From assembly GCF_029168945.1 (NCBI RefSeq), contig NC_083601.1:14846160-14910159 (forward strand): DNA of 64,000 nt, read 5' to 3'. Below, piece after piece: positions 44,654 to 55,752 of the stretch (positions are counted from its first letter, which is position 1; each line of letters opens with the position of its first letter). Below the pieces are notes generated by a model. The model was given only the letters and a program-made list of their open reading frames with translations, had not been told where the DNA came from and searched no databases. The translations under genes and the position numbers were made by a program. Source of the stretch: Cannabis sativa. Lineage: Eukaryota; Streptophyta; Magnoliopsida; Rosales; Cannabaceae.

Positions 44654-46548
44654 TGTTGGGTTTTGTGCCCTAAATAAAACCTTTTACAATCTGTTTAGTT
44701 ACCAATATAAGAAATTTAAAGTGATTTATGTTTGCATGAATTTTACATGCTTATGGTTTGATATGTTTATTATGTTTATACACAAAATCTGTTAAGTCCA
44801 GATCATATGTTTATTCACAATTACAGTATTGTCAACACAGTGGAATGTGATTGTGATTATATGATTCAAAAGACTAAGTCCCTATTTCATCAGTGTTTTT
44901 GGATTTACACTGATGTGATAATCAGCGATGATGTGTCCTTACACTTGGAGTAAGTGTTACGTTCTTTCCAGGACATTGGTAAAGTATACTAGTTTCGAAT
45001 GTATGGAGTATACATTGGACTGGACCGATATTGAACTTAGTTAAGATATTATAAACTTACCGTTGTATCTTTCTAAGTCAATATCAGTAGTTGATCTTAA
45101 GATTAAAAGAATCTTAATCCTGATATGCTTAGGCTCAACTCAGGAGTGCTATTCACGTTCTTTGATTTATTAGTTAAGCCTACTTTTGGGTCAGGGTGAT
45201 ACGTATATTTTGGGAACATGATATTGTGATTGAGTGGGAGTGTTGAACATAAATATGGAATCTATAGCTTCTACTGGTGTATAGAAGTCAAGTGATGATT
45301 CCCTTCGAGCTTAGCTAAATAGAAGTAAACGGATGAGCTCTTGTTTAAGTGACTAATTCTGAGATCACTAAACATCATTTTCAGGTAGCTAAGTGTTTTA
45401 AGGGGCCAAATACGTTGAGGGGTGAAAACGGTAAAATTATCCCATCTCGATGTAAATCATCTATATAAAGGATCTTTGATCACAATAAGATTATAACAAT
45501 GGTTAAATGAGATAGCATATCTATATCGTGGAACATATAATATGCTCTATATAAGTCTGAGAGTGCAATTCTAAGTTCTAAGAGTGGATTCAACGAGGAA
45601 TTAATAAGTAGGGATTTACTTAGTAAATTCGGTTCACTTATTGGAAGCTCAGCATATAGATCCATGGTCCCCATTCTAGTTGAGACTATACTGCTTGTAA
45701 GACTCAATGATTGATTTGTAATTAATCAATTATAATTCTAAAGTTAGACTATGTCTAATTTGTGAATTTTCACTAAGCATGGGTGAAATTGTAAAGAAAA
45801 GAGATTCTAGGTTTATTTATTAATTAAGAGACTCTACATGTCTAATTAATAATTAAATTAAATGACAATATTATTTAATAATCTATTTTAGTTATTAAAT
45901 AATTAGTTTTGGCATTTAAAAGGTTAGAATTGGAAAAATTGGCGTTTTTGAGAAAATAGAAATAAAAATTTTGAAAACTGCAAAATCCAAGTGAGGCCCA
46001 ATAATACCTGTGGTCGGCCACTTAAGCAGATATTTCCAGTTGACATTTTCCTTATTTTAATGCCAAATAATTGCTAACCTAAACCTAGTAGTTGCCTATA
46101 AATAGAAAGTGGTGGCTCAGTCAAATAACAAGTTTTATATGCCTTTTGGTCAGAAAATCAGAGATTGTCTTTTTCAGAAAAACTGAGCCTTCCACTTCTC
46201 TCTCTATAGCCGACCCTACCTCTCTCTCTTTTCCTCTTCTCAATTTCGAAACCTTAGTGATAGAGTAGTGCCCACACACAGCAAGTGGTACCCCAATCAT
46301 AGATTGGAAGACTGTGAAGGATCGCACACAAAGAGAAGGACATTCGGGCTCAGATCTTGATAATACTCAGCGACAGAAAGGATACAAGGGTTAAAGATCT
46401 GAGTGGAAGGAGACATTATTCTGCTGCTACCAATGTAAGGTTTTCTTAACTTTATGTGTTCAATTATCGTTTTAGAAAGTTCATATTTAGGGTGTTAAAC
46501 AACATACTTGTGAGTAGATCTAAGATCCTGGTAAAATAAATTCCAACA
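44654..46548 (+). mobile_element. Solo LTR, Copia family A, in the Gypsy B integrase (1,895 bp)
   Basis: Starts TGTTGGGTTTTGTGCCC and ends AATTCCAACA. The perfect duplication CTTAG is at 44649-44653 and 46549-46553. TATAAATA at 46097-46104 is the likely TATA box. It differs visibly from the copy at 39292, so it came from a separate insertion. Confidence 0.94.
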
Positions 46549-46553
46549 CTTAG

Positions 46554-46785
46554 CTACGAGAAACTTGAGCTGCAACCAAATATGTCTTATGAAGAACAAC
46601 CAGTTCAGATCCTTGACAGAAAGGATAAGGTTCTTCGGAACAAGACCATAGCTCCGGCCAAAGTACTCTGGAGAAATAGCAAGGTGAAGGAAGCCACCTG
46701 GGAGTTAGAATCAGACATGACAGCTCAATATCCAGAGTTGTTCACGTTAGATTTCGAGGACAAAATCCTTTTAAGGGGAGGATAA
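46554..46785 (+). pseudogene. Gypsy B C-terminal chromodomain-like tail
   Basis: The last part of the polyprotein reads EEQPVQILDRKDKVLRNKTI, then KVLWRNSKVKEATWELESDM and QYPELF, then a TAA at 46783-46785. This is the tail of Tekay/Del-type chromoviruses, thought to guide integration to certain chromatin. It ends immediately before the polypurine tract. Confidence 0.85.
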
Positions 46786-46786
46786 T
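46771..46786 (+). promoter_or_regulatory. Polypurine tract of Gypsy B
   Basis: TTAAGGGGAGGATAAT directly precedes the 3' LTR and would prime plus-strand DNA synthesis. Confidence 0.8.
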
Positions 46787-48777
46787 TGTAAAGACCGCTT
46801 AGCTTTAATTTAGAAATTAGCAGATAATTAGGACTTTATTATGAAAATTATTTATGATGATTTATTTGAATTCAGAATGTATTTTTATGTCACATATAGA
46901 AATTTCATAATTTTGCATATTTTATGCCCGGCAACTTTGGAACGCGGTGTGTGGCTATTAGAATCACATCTTAGTATTTTTAGTAGCGGGATAGTTTAGA
47001 CATTGGGAATGTCGGGAATAGTCGGGATTTTAGAATTTCCCAAAAATACCCTTTAGTGTCTTTTTATGCCTTTTAGTGTGGGAGGGGCAAAATGGTCATT
47101 TTTCTCCTTTAGTCTTTTGTCTTGTTGTGAGTTTATTAAGTTAATTAGTTTAGATTTTAAAGTTATTTATAGGCTGAAAGTATATTTAATAAAATAAGGG
47201 TTACATTTCATTTACTCAAAATTAAGGAATTGAAAAAGGAAGCACATTCTCTCTGTCTAAGCTCTCTCATTCGAACCCTATAGGACCAGCTAGGGTTCTT
47301 TGTTTTCTTCATCAATTTGCTGTGTTTTCTAGCAATTCTCATTGATTCCAAGCCAAGGTAAGCTTCTAGCACTTCCCTCTCTAGTTTTCTTGAATTTTAA
47401 GGAATGGAATTTTTGCATGAATTGATGGTTTTGTTGCTGTAGTTGCTGTAGTTATTTGATATTGTTTTTAGAGGTTTAGTTATGGTTTATTATGTTGAAT
47501 TAAGCTTGAATTAGTGGTTGTTTGAAGGTTCAACCAAGTTTTGAGTTTTAGAACTCAAACTTGGAGCTTTAATGGTGAAATTCAAATCTGAGATTTGATT
47601 GTTATTTTGCTGCTTGGAATATGTTTATTGGGGTATAATATGCTGGTCTGAAAAGTTTGGTTGGGTTTGGAAACGATTTGGTTAGGGTATGAATTTTTGT
47701 TGGTTTTCTGGTTTACACTGCTTGTAAAACCGGTTACCCGGATTTTACAGCAGGGGGGAAACCAGTTTTTTAGCTTGTCGTTTCGTCCCAGTTTCAGGTT
47801 TCTAGTTGGTTGATTCCCTGATAGTTTGGGATATTACCTTATTATGTTGCAGTAGATAGGGTTTTAGTTGTAAACCTTAGTCCCGGTTGTGATTTAGCGA
47901 GTCACTTATGCGTGTTGTTATCGATGTGATTTAGGAGCCTATAATTCGCCGAGCAGTTGTTCCACTCAGGTTGACCGCCACACCTGAATTTGGAATTGAG
48001 GTAAGATTAGTATAATGATATGCATATGTGATTACATGTTTAGCGTACATGTTAGTTGCCGTCAGAATAACATATCAGGGTATCGGTGAGGTGTACATAG
48101 AGTTGCACCGAGATACCAACATATATATGTTAGGCAAATATATAGCCATCAGATTAGCATGTTAGGGCAATAGTGAGGTGTACATAGAGTTGCACTGAGA
48201 TTACAACAGATATATGCTAGGCTATCACATAGTATGAGTTATCTGCTACCACATCAGTACGACTAGAGTACTGAGTATAGGCTTGATTCGCAGTTAGTCA
48301 TACTTTGTCGAGAACGTTCCTGACTCAGTTAGGGTTATGGTTGGGTGTATGGGCGCCTGATTATAACTTGGGATATTAGTATGTTTTATTTTATGCTTTT
48401 CTTACTGAGTCTGTTGACTCACAGTTGCTATTGCTATGTGTAGGTAAGGGCAATGCTAAAGTTGAGGAGCCGTGAGAGCGAGCAGAAGAAGATTGTACAT
48501 GTCGGGGCGATTAGGCCTGGAGCGTACGATCTTTGGGACATCGAGGCTTTTACTTTATAGTCGCTAGGCAACAAACTTTTGGTTATATGTATAGTAAACT
48601 TTTGTAAAGTATTTTGTAAACGGGATCCTGAAATATTATATATGTAATAATTTAAATTTTTAATTAAATAAGCAAATTTTAATTATTCACGATTTTCAAT
48701 AACCTCGTTGATTAGCAACGAGCTGCACAGTATGTTTAAAATCACGTTAACACGCCTATGCTAGTTAGGGTGTTACA
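46787..48777 (+). repeat. 3' LTR of Gypsy B (1,991 bp)
   Basis: TGTAAAGACCGCTTAGC to GTTAGGGTGTTACA. Nearly co-linear with the 5' LTR, apart from a short rearrangement near 47700-47750 that removes the 24-base palindrome. Confidence 0.93.
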
Positions 48778-49968
48778 TCATTTCAGTAATTATATTAGTT
48801 TACTGAAATATCATTTATAGGTAGCTAAGTGTTTTAAGGATAAAATATATTGAAGGGTAGAACGATAAATTTGACCCTATTCAGTGTAGATCATCTATAG
48901 AGGATCTTTGACTATTAAAATTGTTACAATGGATACTCATAACGTATCTGTATCGTAGTACAAATAGAGCGTTGCTATTCAATTCCAAATCTATAGTGCC
49001 GTAAGGTGGAATTTATAAGTTGAGAATTTACTCGGTGAATCCTAGATCTACTAATTTAAAGCTCGATTATATAGACCCATGGTCCCCTCACTAGTTGAGA
49101 TAATACTATTTGCAGACTCAGTTAATTGGTTTTAATGAATCAATTATAATTCTAAATTAGACAATGTCTTATTTAAGAATTTTCACTAAATAAGGGCTTA
49201 ATTATGAAGAAAAGAAGTTTTATGGGTCAATTTATTAATTAAGAGACTTTGAATTGTCTAATTAATAAATTATATAAATGACAATTTTATTTGATAATTA
49301 TTTATAATCATTAAATAAATAGTTTTGACATTTATAGGATTGAATTGGAAAATATGGTATTATTGAAAGAAGAATAAGTGGTTGAAATAAAGTGGTAAAA
49401 TTGTAACTAGAAAGTGGTCCTATTGAGTGTACGGCCATAAAGTGTTTTTTGCCCAATATTTTATTATTTTTTAGTCCATATAATTCAGCCCTAAGCCCTA
49501 GTTTTTACACTATAAAAGGAACATGATGCTCTCATCTCATCCTCTTGTCAATTTGACTATTCAACCTACCAAATCTAGTTTTCATTCTCTGAGAACTAGT
49601 AAATGAGAGAATTCCCTCCTTAGTGATTTCAAACCTCTTTCATTGTTCTTCCATATTCGAAACCTTGAGTGATAGAGTGCCATGCCCATACATAGCAAGT
49701 CAACTACTCAATCAGAGTGAGTAAGACGGTGGTAACTAAACCTGAAGAAGAGAAAGAGATCCATGTTCAAATCTTGATAATGCTCTGCTACAGAAAGGAA
49801 TCAAGGGCTAAAGATCTTGAACAGAATGAGTCATTATATTCCGCTGCAATCAATGTTAGGTTTTCTTAACCCTTATGTGTTTATTTCATTATTTTAGAGA
49901 ATTCATATTTAGGATGTTAATCAACATACTTGTTAGTAAATCTAGATCCTAGTAAAATATTCCCAACA

Positions 49969-50520
49969 ACCACGCCATTGGTGCTTGTCGTACAAAATTA
50001 GGTTTTGGTTCATCAAAAAATCCTTGTGGTTGTTTATAGTGACCAAATGACCATTTAAGAATGCGTTATTTATGTCCAATTGTCTCACATCCCATCCTCG
50101 AGACACTATTATAGTGACGAAAAGTTGGACTGTAGAGGCTTTAATTACAGGATTGAATGTCTCTCCAAAATCAACACCTAACCTTTTGTTAAATTCCTTT
50201 GCTACAAGACGCACTTTAAATCACTGAAAAGAGCCACCTGAGTTTCTTTTCTACTTATACATCCACTTGTTTCCCACTATCTTCATGTGTGGACTTCGTG
50301 GAACCAAGAACCATGTTTTGTTCTTGATAAGACCATGAAACTCTTCATTCATTCCTGCATTCCACCTAGCATGATTTAGGGCATTAGCAACAGAGTGAGG
50401 TTCACGACTAATTTTTTCCAAGCTGGATTGACTTAGATAAGTCTTTGGCTTGAGAATTCTAGCCTTTGACTGAGTGATCATAGGATGGCCTATATATACA
50501 GGTTGCATTTTCATCTACAT
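49969..50520 (-). pseudogene. Copia C RT, N-terminal half
   Basis: On the minus strand: ARWNAGMNEEFHGLIKNKTW and FLVPRSPHMKIVGNKWMYK, then a TGA or frame change, then MRLVAKEFNKRLGVDFGETF, and QLDINNAFLNGHL with the first catalytic aspartate region of Copia RT. The frame ends in QAPxAWF, where the family A LTR inserted (49968). Confidence 0.87.
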
Positions 50521-50939
50521 TTGGAGAGCAAGTTGATGATAATTTTGTGTCATGAGGTGCTTCATTTTGATATGATTTGCCTACTAAAATACTAGGAGAA
50601 GCAGGCTCATTAGTCAAATCAAAATTAACAGCATGTTCAATTGAATTGTTTACCTAATTTGTGGTATGTCTATGAGGTGGTGACAAGTTAGATGATGTAA
50701 CTGCGGTTTTTTACCTGATGGTCATTAGAAATATGAGAACCTGCTACATTTGAAGAATGAATCATGCTAGATGATTTTGGATAAAATGATGCTGACCAAG
50801 ATCAAAATTAAAGGGAAATAGATGACTCTGGTTTATGAGTGTTTGAAAACCCAAATTTGAAAGAAAATTCGTCTTCATTGAAGATAACATTTCGTGAAAA
50901 GAACAAGCGTCCAGGTGATTTATAATTAGGTGCCTTTTT

Positions 50940-51499
50940 AATACAAGTTCAAAAGGTGATTTATTGTTGAGAACTGGTGTGGGTAGGCGATTGATTAGAT
51001 TTACTGTTGTCTAAAAAGCATCCCACCAGTACTTTTGAGGAACACTTGATTGAGAAAGCAAGGTAAGTCCATCTCCACATGTGATGATGCTTGCATTCAG
51101 CTCTTCCATTTTGAGCTGAGGTATGTGGACATGAATGATCAAAGGCTATACCACTTTCAATAACATCAGGAGTGAAAGCTTTATATTCTCCCCCCAATCT
51201 ATGTGGAGACTTTTAATTTTCTTTCTAAATTGATTTTCAACTAAGGTTATGAAATGTCGAAAAGTAATATTTGGCTTGTAGTGGATAAATCCAAGTGTAC
51301 TTACTAAAGTCATCAATAAAATATATATATAAAATAAAAAATTTGTATTATCAAGCTGGCAAGCTTCACAGAAGCTTAGTTCAATGGAATCGATTCTTAC
51401 ATTCATTTTCTTTAAGAGAACATCTAAGACATGTTTGGATGGATGACCTAACCTATGATGCCATGTATTCTTGATTGAACTAAAAGATCTAGCAGCCAC
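50940..51499 (-). pseudogene. Copia C integrase
   Basis: Minus-strand text: TWHHRLGHPSKHVLDVLLKK, then FCEACQLDN (HHCC zinc motif), a decayed central core, GGEYKAFTPDVIESGIAFDH and CPHTSAQNGRAECKH, where the catalytic glutamate is kept in the A-E-C-K-H block (normally AERKH). Frameshifts occur near 51150 and 51350. The first core aspartate is not visible. Confidence 0.82.
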
Positions 51500-51619
51500 T
51501 AGCTAGTTTACATTGGGAAGAAAAATATTTGGTGTGGTAGAGTTGAGACTTGGTAGAGAATATGCGTGTGGCGTCTCAAATTGGTAGAGACCATCCTTAA
51601 GTTTCCCTCTAATCAGTAC

Positions 51620-52130
51620 CTACCTTGTAACCTTGTCCTTGACAGAACATAAATGAGAGAAAAAATCAACAAAAACATCATTATCAGTTGTTAAATTTAA
51701 GATGCTAATTAAGTTTTTTGCAATATTAGGAACATGTAAAAGCTCTTTTAGAGAGAGTTTTGACGCAGAATAAGTTTGAAAAGAACCAGTACCAACATGT
51801 TGGATTTTAAGATGGTTACCATCACCCACCATGAGAGTTTCCTTACCAATGTATTCCTCCTTCTGTTGCATCTTGTTGGACTCAACTTTGATATGGCTAG
51901 TGGTTCCGTTGTCTGCATACAACACATCATGATCAAGGGTTTTTGGTAATGTTATATGGTCTATTGGATTTGCTGGACCTTTGTTCTGATGGGTATTTCC
52001 TCCTGGTGGAGTTTCCATGAAGGAAACGTCGTAGCGATTGTAGGAATAGGCTGCCGAATGACCATATTTCCCATACACTTGGCAATTGCGTTTGGGACCA
52101 TTGCTGCGACTGCCACCTCAGCCACGAAAA
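51620..52130 (-). pseudogene. Copia C Gag knuckle and protease
   Basis: The knuckle reads QVYGKYGHSAAY, with both expected cysteines changed to tyrosine. The protease motif is LYADNGTTSHI, where family members have W-x-x-D-S-G-A-T-x-H; the changed serine and alanine would be damaging. Downstream LMVGDGNHLKIQHVGTGSF and LLHVPNIAKNLISI are well preserved, ending at KDKVTR before the pre-integrase region. Confidence 0.82.
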
Positions 52131-52339
52131 CGACCACCTCCTTAATTTTTATTAAACTTCTTCTACTTCCATTTGGAGTGTTACTAGTTGAACCTCGTCC
52201 ACCAGTAGGAGAATTTCCTTTATTAGCCAGATTTGTAGATAAATTGCATGCATTAATGAGTTTATTGTGTCACGAGAGGGCACTGAGTTGGTCCACCCAA
52301 TTAGGAGAATATATTGCAACTCTTACCAAGAAGTAGATG

Positions 52340-52900
52340 AGTGAGCCATAATGATTAAGATGGTAGGCAAGTAGTCAATGTCTAAACTAGAAAGAACATT
52401 CAAATTAAGGTGAGACTCAGAATATGGTTCACTGCAAGAGCGAGTGCATCAACCCATTGTTATTTTTGTCGAAGGTAGTCTATGATTGTAAGAGAGCCTT
52501 TCCTTGTTGTTTGGATTTTTGTTCTGTATTCATCTATTTTAGCTCGAGAGTGAGTGGCGTAAAAGGGTTTTGAGAGCTCGCCAGAGGGAAGCCAAGAGTC
52601 GCAACCCATGACTTCAGAGGCTATCCCTTCTAGCATATAGCCATATAGCCAATCGAATTGAAGTTGGTCATTTATTATCCATTGCTTAAAGGCTGGATTG
52701 GCTTGACGTGTGGAGTTGATGCTACCATCGTCATCAGCGAAACAAGGAAGATATTTAGGAGGTCGAGGTATAGTGCCTTTTATAAAGTCGTCGAGTCGAT
52801 GCCCACGAACAAATACTGAGACGATAGTTTTCCATAGAAAAGTTGTTTTGATCCAACTTTAGAGAAAAATATTCAGTGTACTCCCAAACTGAAGTACATT
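52340..52900 (-). pseudogene. Copia C Gag core
   Basis: On the minus strand, in one main frame: YLPCFADDDGSINSTRQANP, then FKQWIINDQLQFDWLYGYML, GIASEVMGCDSW and AKIDEYRTKIQTTRKGSLTI, the UBN2-type Copia Gag. It loses its frame after DYLRQK through a stop. The N-terminal KLDQNNF block (normally KLxxxNYxxW) is frameshifted. Confidence 0.78.
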
Positions 52901-52978
52901 GTGAGTTGAAGCTTGAGTTTGTGAAGACGATGGTTGTTGTAGGTAAGACCTTGCATTAAAGTCTCTGCCCCAATTAAT

Positions 52979-53234
52979 TGTCAGAATATTTTGACAATTA
53001 ATTATTAGAAATTAAATATTTAGTAAATCAAAATCTAACCATATATAGAATATTAACTAAATAATTGTGATCAAATTTAATGAATATAAAATATTCATTG
53101 TATTATATACACGTATAAAATTAGTGATTGATTTTATACTTAATATATAAATATTCTAATAGGATTGACCTCACTCTTGTGAGTCTATTACTTGATTCGA
53201 ATACCTATACTTACGTACTAGAAAATCCATAACA
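52979..53234 (-). repeat. LTR-like end of Copia C (256 bp)
   Basis: The segment is bounded by TGTCAGAATA and CCATAACA, with a TTGGGGCAGAG-type decayed primer site just outside it on the Copia C side. This would fit a short 5' LTR of Copia C. The alternative is a separate plus-strand LTR fragment, since TCTATTACTTG...ACTTACGT resembles the end of the solo LTR 22853-24205. No second copy and no duplication decides it. Confidence 0.45.
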
Positions 53235-54344
53235 AAGGGAGTTGATCCGCGACTCTATGTTCAGTAATATATTAAATTCATTATTATAAGGTCAGACCGT
53301 CCAGGTCCGAGAAGGGTTCACTACTACAAAGAAATCTCTTAAAGTATCCAACAAAGCTGTACGTGGGCCTATAATAAAATCAATACTAAGCATGAGCCCT
53401 TCTTCTTCTTAGCTCCTTTTCAATTTTGAACAACAAGCTGCAGTAGTCTGATTTGAGCACGTAAGAGGTAAGTTTTCTTAATTTTTTATGAGGTTTTGTT
53501 TAGAACTATGAGTATAACTTATATTGTGTTTTATTTTGATATATAGGCTGAATTTTGGTAGAAACGTGATAAGTGATATTATTCTTTAGGATTTGAAGTT
53601 AGATTTTGATGGAGAATTCCTACATTTGAGGATTTTTTTTTTATATTTCTGAAGGTAAGATGAAATTATTTGCATAGTTTGTAGTTTTTAGGTTTTTTAT
53701 TTGAATATTATATATATGTTTACTAGGATTTTCACAAATTGATTATAAAAAATTAAATTTTAGAAATCAATAATATAAAGAAGAAGACCAAAAAATTTAC
53801 ATGGTTAGGGCATTAAGTTCGCGAGCTTATATTATTAGCTGAAAAGCTTTGACGCATTACACAATGATAATGTTCTCGCTCGAGCTTAAGAACCCTAATT
53901 TTAGTATTAGTGTTTGAATAATGATTTTCAAACCCTTTCACTGGTGGAGTAAATACATTTAATATTGACTTTGGATAAATTAAGAATAACGTAATTTACA
54001 AGATCACTATCATCCATAATTGCAGGATCCTTTTAATTTGCTGTCAAAATTCATAAAATAAATATTGCATAATATGTTGCAAGGTAAATCCCTAATTTAG
54101 TAGGACCTGATATTAGAGGTATTTCTACATAAATTTTTGCTTTTAGATATCTCTTAGATAGATCTTCCAAGAATACCTCACAAGAATATCCAATATGCCA
54201 TAATGAACCTTCTTCTTCTGGAAGAGAATATTAATTAAATTAGCTCGATTAAATTTTGAACATCCTTATATTTGACCAATTTTTTTATTGAACCGATATA
54301 ATAATAATATAATCCACCTTTATTTTTTTTGAATAAAATTATTA
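53235..54344. other. Spacer without recognised genes
   Basis: About 1.1 kb. CACTACTACAAAGAAATCTC at 53321 looks like a CACTA terminus, followed by a leader-like stretch with a splice-donor-like AGGTAAGTTTTC near 53467. No matching second terminus and no coding frame were found. Confidence 0.45.
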
Positions 54345-54348
54345 TCTT

Positions 54349-54690
54349 TATTAATTGCAATCCATATTGATTACATGATTAAAATCCAGAGTAATATCAC
54401 TACTCCTAATAACAAGATCAGCAACTAAATAAGATGCTCGAGCTAAGAAGTGAGCAACACTATTTGCAGAACGTCTAATAAAATTGACATAAACATGTCT
54501 CAAGTTACTTAACATCATCTTACAATTAGAAATTATACTTCCAAAGTATGAAACCATAGGAAGAGAACTACGTAACACACTGTAAGACTATCAGTTTCAA
54601 TGACAAACTCTTTCCAATCTTTTTTCTTAATCCAACTTAGCGCCTCCTTAACACCCAAAGCTTCCACCATTTGGAGCTGCAACACAATAT
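54349..54690 (-). pseudogene. LINE RNase H-like domain fragment
   Basis: Minus-strand text: MVEALGVKEALSWIKKKDW, FVIETDSLTV, then after a 1-2 base frameshift YFGSIISNCKMML and NFIRRSANSVAHFLARASY. This is the plant LINE-type RNase H (RVT_3), with E-A-L-G...A-L-x-W, the E-x-D-S block and the R-R-S-A-N-x-x-A-H block. The first third of the domain and all upstream LINE sequence are missing. Confidence 0.83.
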
Positions 54691-54711
54691 TCTGCAAATT
54701 CTCAGCATATT

Positions 54712-54870
54712 GATAAGAGACTATAAATGGTTGGGGAAGATTCGGGGTTGTAAAGTCGCTAGAGGGGCTCCTGTGTTATCACACATGTTCTTTGTTGATA
54801 ATTGTTATGTGTTTTGTAAAGTATTTGAGGATAGTGCTACGAATATAATTAATATAATCCATCAATAAAC
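54712..54870 (+). pseudogene. LINE reverse transcriptase palm fragment
   Basis: Plus-strand text: YKWLGKIRGCKVARGAPVLS, then HMFFVDNCYVFCKVFEDSAT. In active plant LINE RT this reads xISHLxFADDxxxFCxA, so the catalytic F-A-D-D has become F-V-D-N. About 50 residues remain and the frame then ends. It points away from the minus-strand RNase H fragment beside it, so the two come from different insertions or from an inversion. Confidence 0.83.
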
Positions 54871-55475
54871 AAGCAGTTAGCACAAATAACTTTCTCAGTC
54901 GTTAAACATTCTAATGATTTTTTTTTTTTTTTGAAAATAACATTTTTATGAATTGAAAGTAAGATTAATTAAAAAATATATGTTAAGTGTTAACTTTTTC
55001 CAGCAAATAATTTCATGTTCTTATTAATTAACTATTTATCATTTTGTTCGGTTTATTAGTTAATTAATAATCAGGGAGATTTCTGTTTGGACCTTTAGAA
55101 AGTGGATAAAATGTAGACGTGCCTAATCTAGATGACTACTACCACACATTTCTCAAAGAGTAGGTTGGCTTTACCCAGCACGTACCTCTTCCCTCCCATT
55201 ATAAGATTTTTTTGTTGTGAGAAATATTAAAAGGTCTTTATGGTATTTAGCACAGTTATAAAATTATTATTTATATAATTTAATTTATTTTAGTTTAATA
55301 GAAATTATAAAAAATTATAAATTAAGTATAGTTAGTCGTCTGATTTCAAAAAAAAAAAAAAGTATAGTTAGTCGTCTTGTAATAATATTAGGCATTTTGT
55401 GTCCATAATATATATTTTGATTTTTTTTTGTTAAATTAAGCTTTCAACTTTTATTTAAAAAATTAAAAAAAATAT
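54871..55475. other. Spacer without recognised genes
   Basis: About 600 bases, AT-rich, with a less AT-rich island at 55075-55200. Nothing recognised. Confidence 0.5.
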
Positions 55476-55480
55476 CATTC

Positions 55481-55734
55481 TGTTAAACAATTAATCATCA
55501 CTTAACATTTTTTCTGTTTTTGTGTTAATTGTTGTTAAGGCTGGTTTAGCAGTTAAGTTTGTTATTACTGTGTAACAACCCTTTTGTCTTTTTCTGCTTG
55601 TAATACATTGGTCTATAAATAAGATTTGGCAACCCTATTTTGGATAAGCCTTTGCAATTCATTTTTCGTGCCTCTGCTTTTTTTTTTCTCTGCTCATAGC
55701 ATTGCGTTTCTCTGTTCTGGTTTTACCTTCTTCA
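55481..55734 (+). repeat. 5' LTR of Copia G (254 bp)
   Basis: TGTTAAACAATTAATC to TACCTTCTTCA. It contains TATAAATA at 55614-55621. Confidence 0.95.
55614..55621 (+). promoter_or_regulatory. TATA box in the Copia G 5' LTR
   Basis: TATAAATA about 120 bases before the LTR end. In the 3' LTR the same site is TACAAATA (60477-60484), so the downstream copy is probably weaker. Confidence 0.7.
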
Positions 55735-55752
55735 TGGTATCATCGAGTCTCT
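55735..55752 (+). promoter_or_regulatory. Primer-binding site region of Copia G
   Basis: TGGTATCATCGAGTCTC follows the LTR without a gap. It matches the first 8 bases of the initiator tRNA-Met complement (TGGTATCA) and then diverges by small changes. The Gag start codon overlaps it at 55734-55736. Confidence 0.75.

Larger units (their letters stand above)
36094..48777 (+). mobile_element. Gypsy element B, Tekay-like chromovirus, complete but disrupted
   Basis: Complete layout: 2.0-kb LTRs (36094-38104 and 46787-48777), primer-binding site, Gag, protease, RT, RNase H, integrase, chromodomain-like tail and polypurine tract, with the 5-base duplication TCATT at 36089-36093 and 48778-48782. Two family A solo LTRs interrupt Gag and the integrase C-terminus. 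The domain order PR-RT-RH-INT and the C-terminal region mark a chromovirus of the Tekay/Del kind. The two LTRs are closely similar by eye, differing by scattered substitutions and one short rearrangement near 37021, so the insertion is moderately young. Confidence 0.92.
35388..49968 (+). mobile_element. Solo LTR, Copia family A, interrupted by Gypsy B
   Basis: The left part 35388-36093 starts TGTTGGGTTTTGTGCC. The right part 48783-49968 resumes at the equivalent LTR position and ends TATTCCCAACA. The duplication ACCAC (35383-35387, 49969-49973) is perfect. Without Gypsy B and one TCATT the LTR is about 1.89 kb. It inserted in the minus-strand Copia C RT. Its TATA region near 49509 reads ACTATAAAAGG. 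Confidence 0.92.
35004..53234 (-). mobile_element. Copia element C (minus strand), split by a 14.6-kb nested insertion
   Basis: Right to left: an LTR-like end (53234-52979), Gag, protease, integrase, RT N-terminal half (to 49969), and, after a nested insertion, the RT C-terminal half (35387-35004). The 5-base duplication ACCAC at 35383-35387 and 49969-49973 joins the two RT halves in the QAPxAWF block. The element stops at the text corresponding to YRGIIGGL, where the Gypsy D remnant begins; RNase H and the 3' LTR are missing. Confidence 0.82.

Noticed and set aside
53318..54344. CACTACTACAAAG at 53321 as the start of a CACTA element.
   Set aside because: No matching GTAGTG end, subterminal repeats or TSD could be found up to the LINE fragments.
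55626..55733. An upstream ATG in the Copia G LTR would add a 36-residue hydrophobic, signal-peptide-like N-terminus to Gag.
   Set aside because: The ATG is only a few bases after the TATA box (55614-55621), so the transcript should start after it; the LTR happens to be open in this frame.
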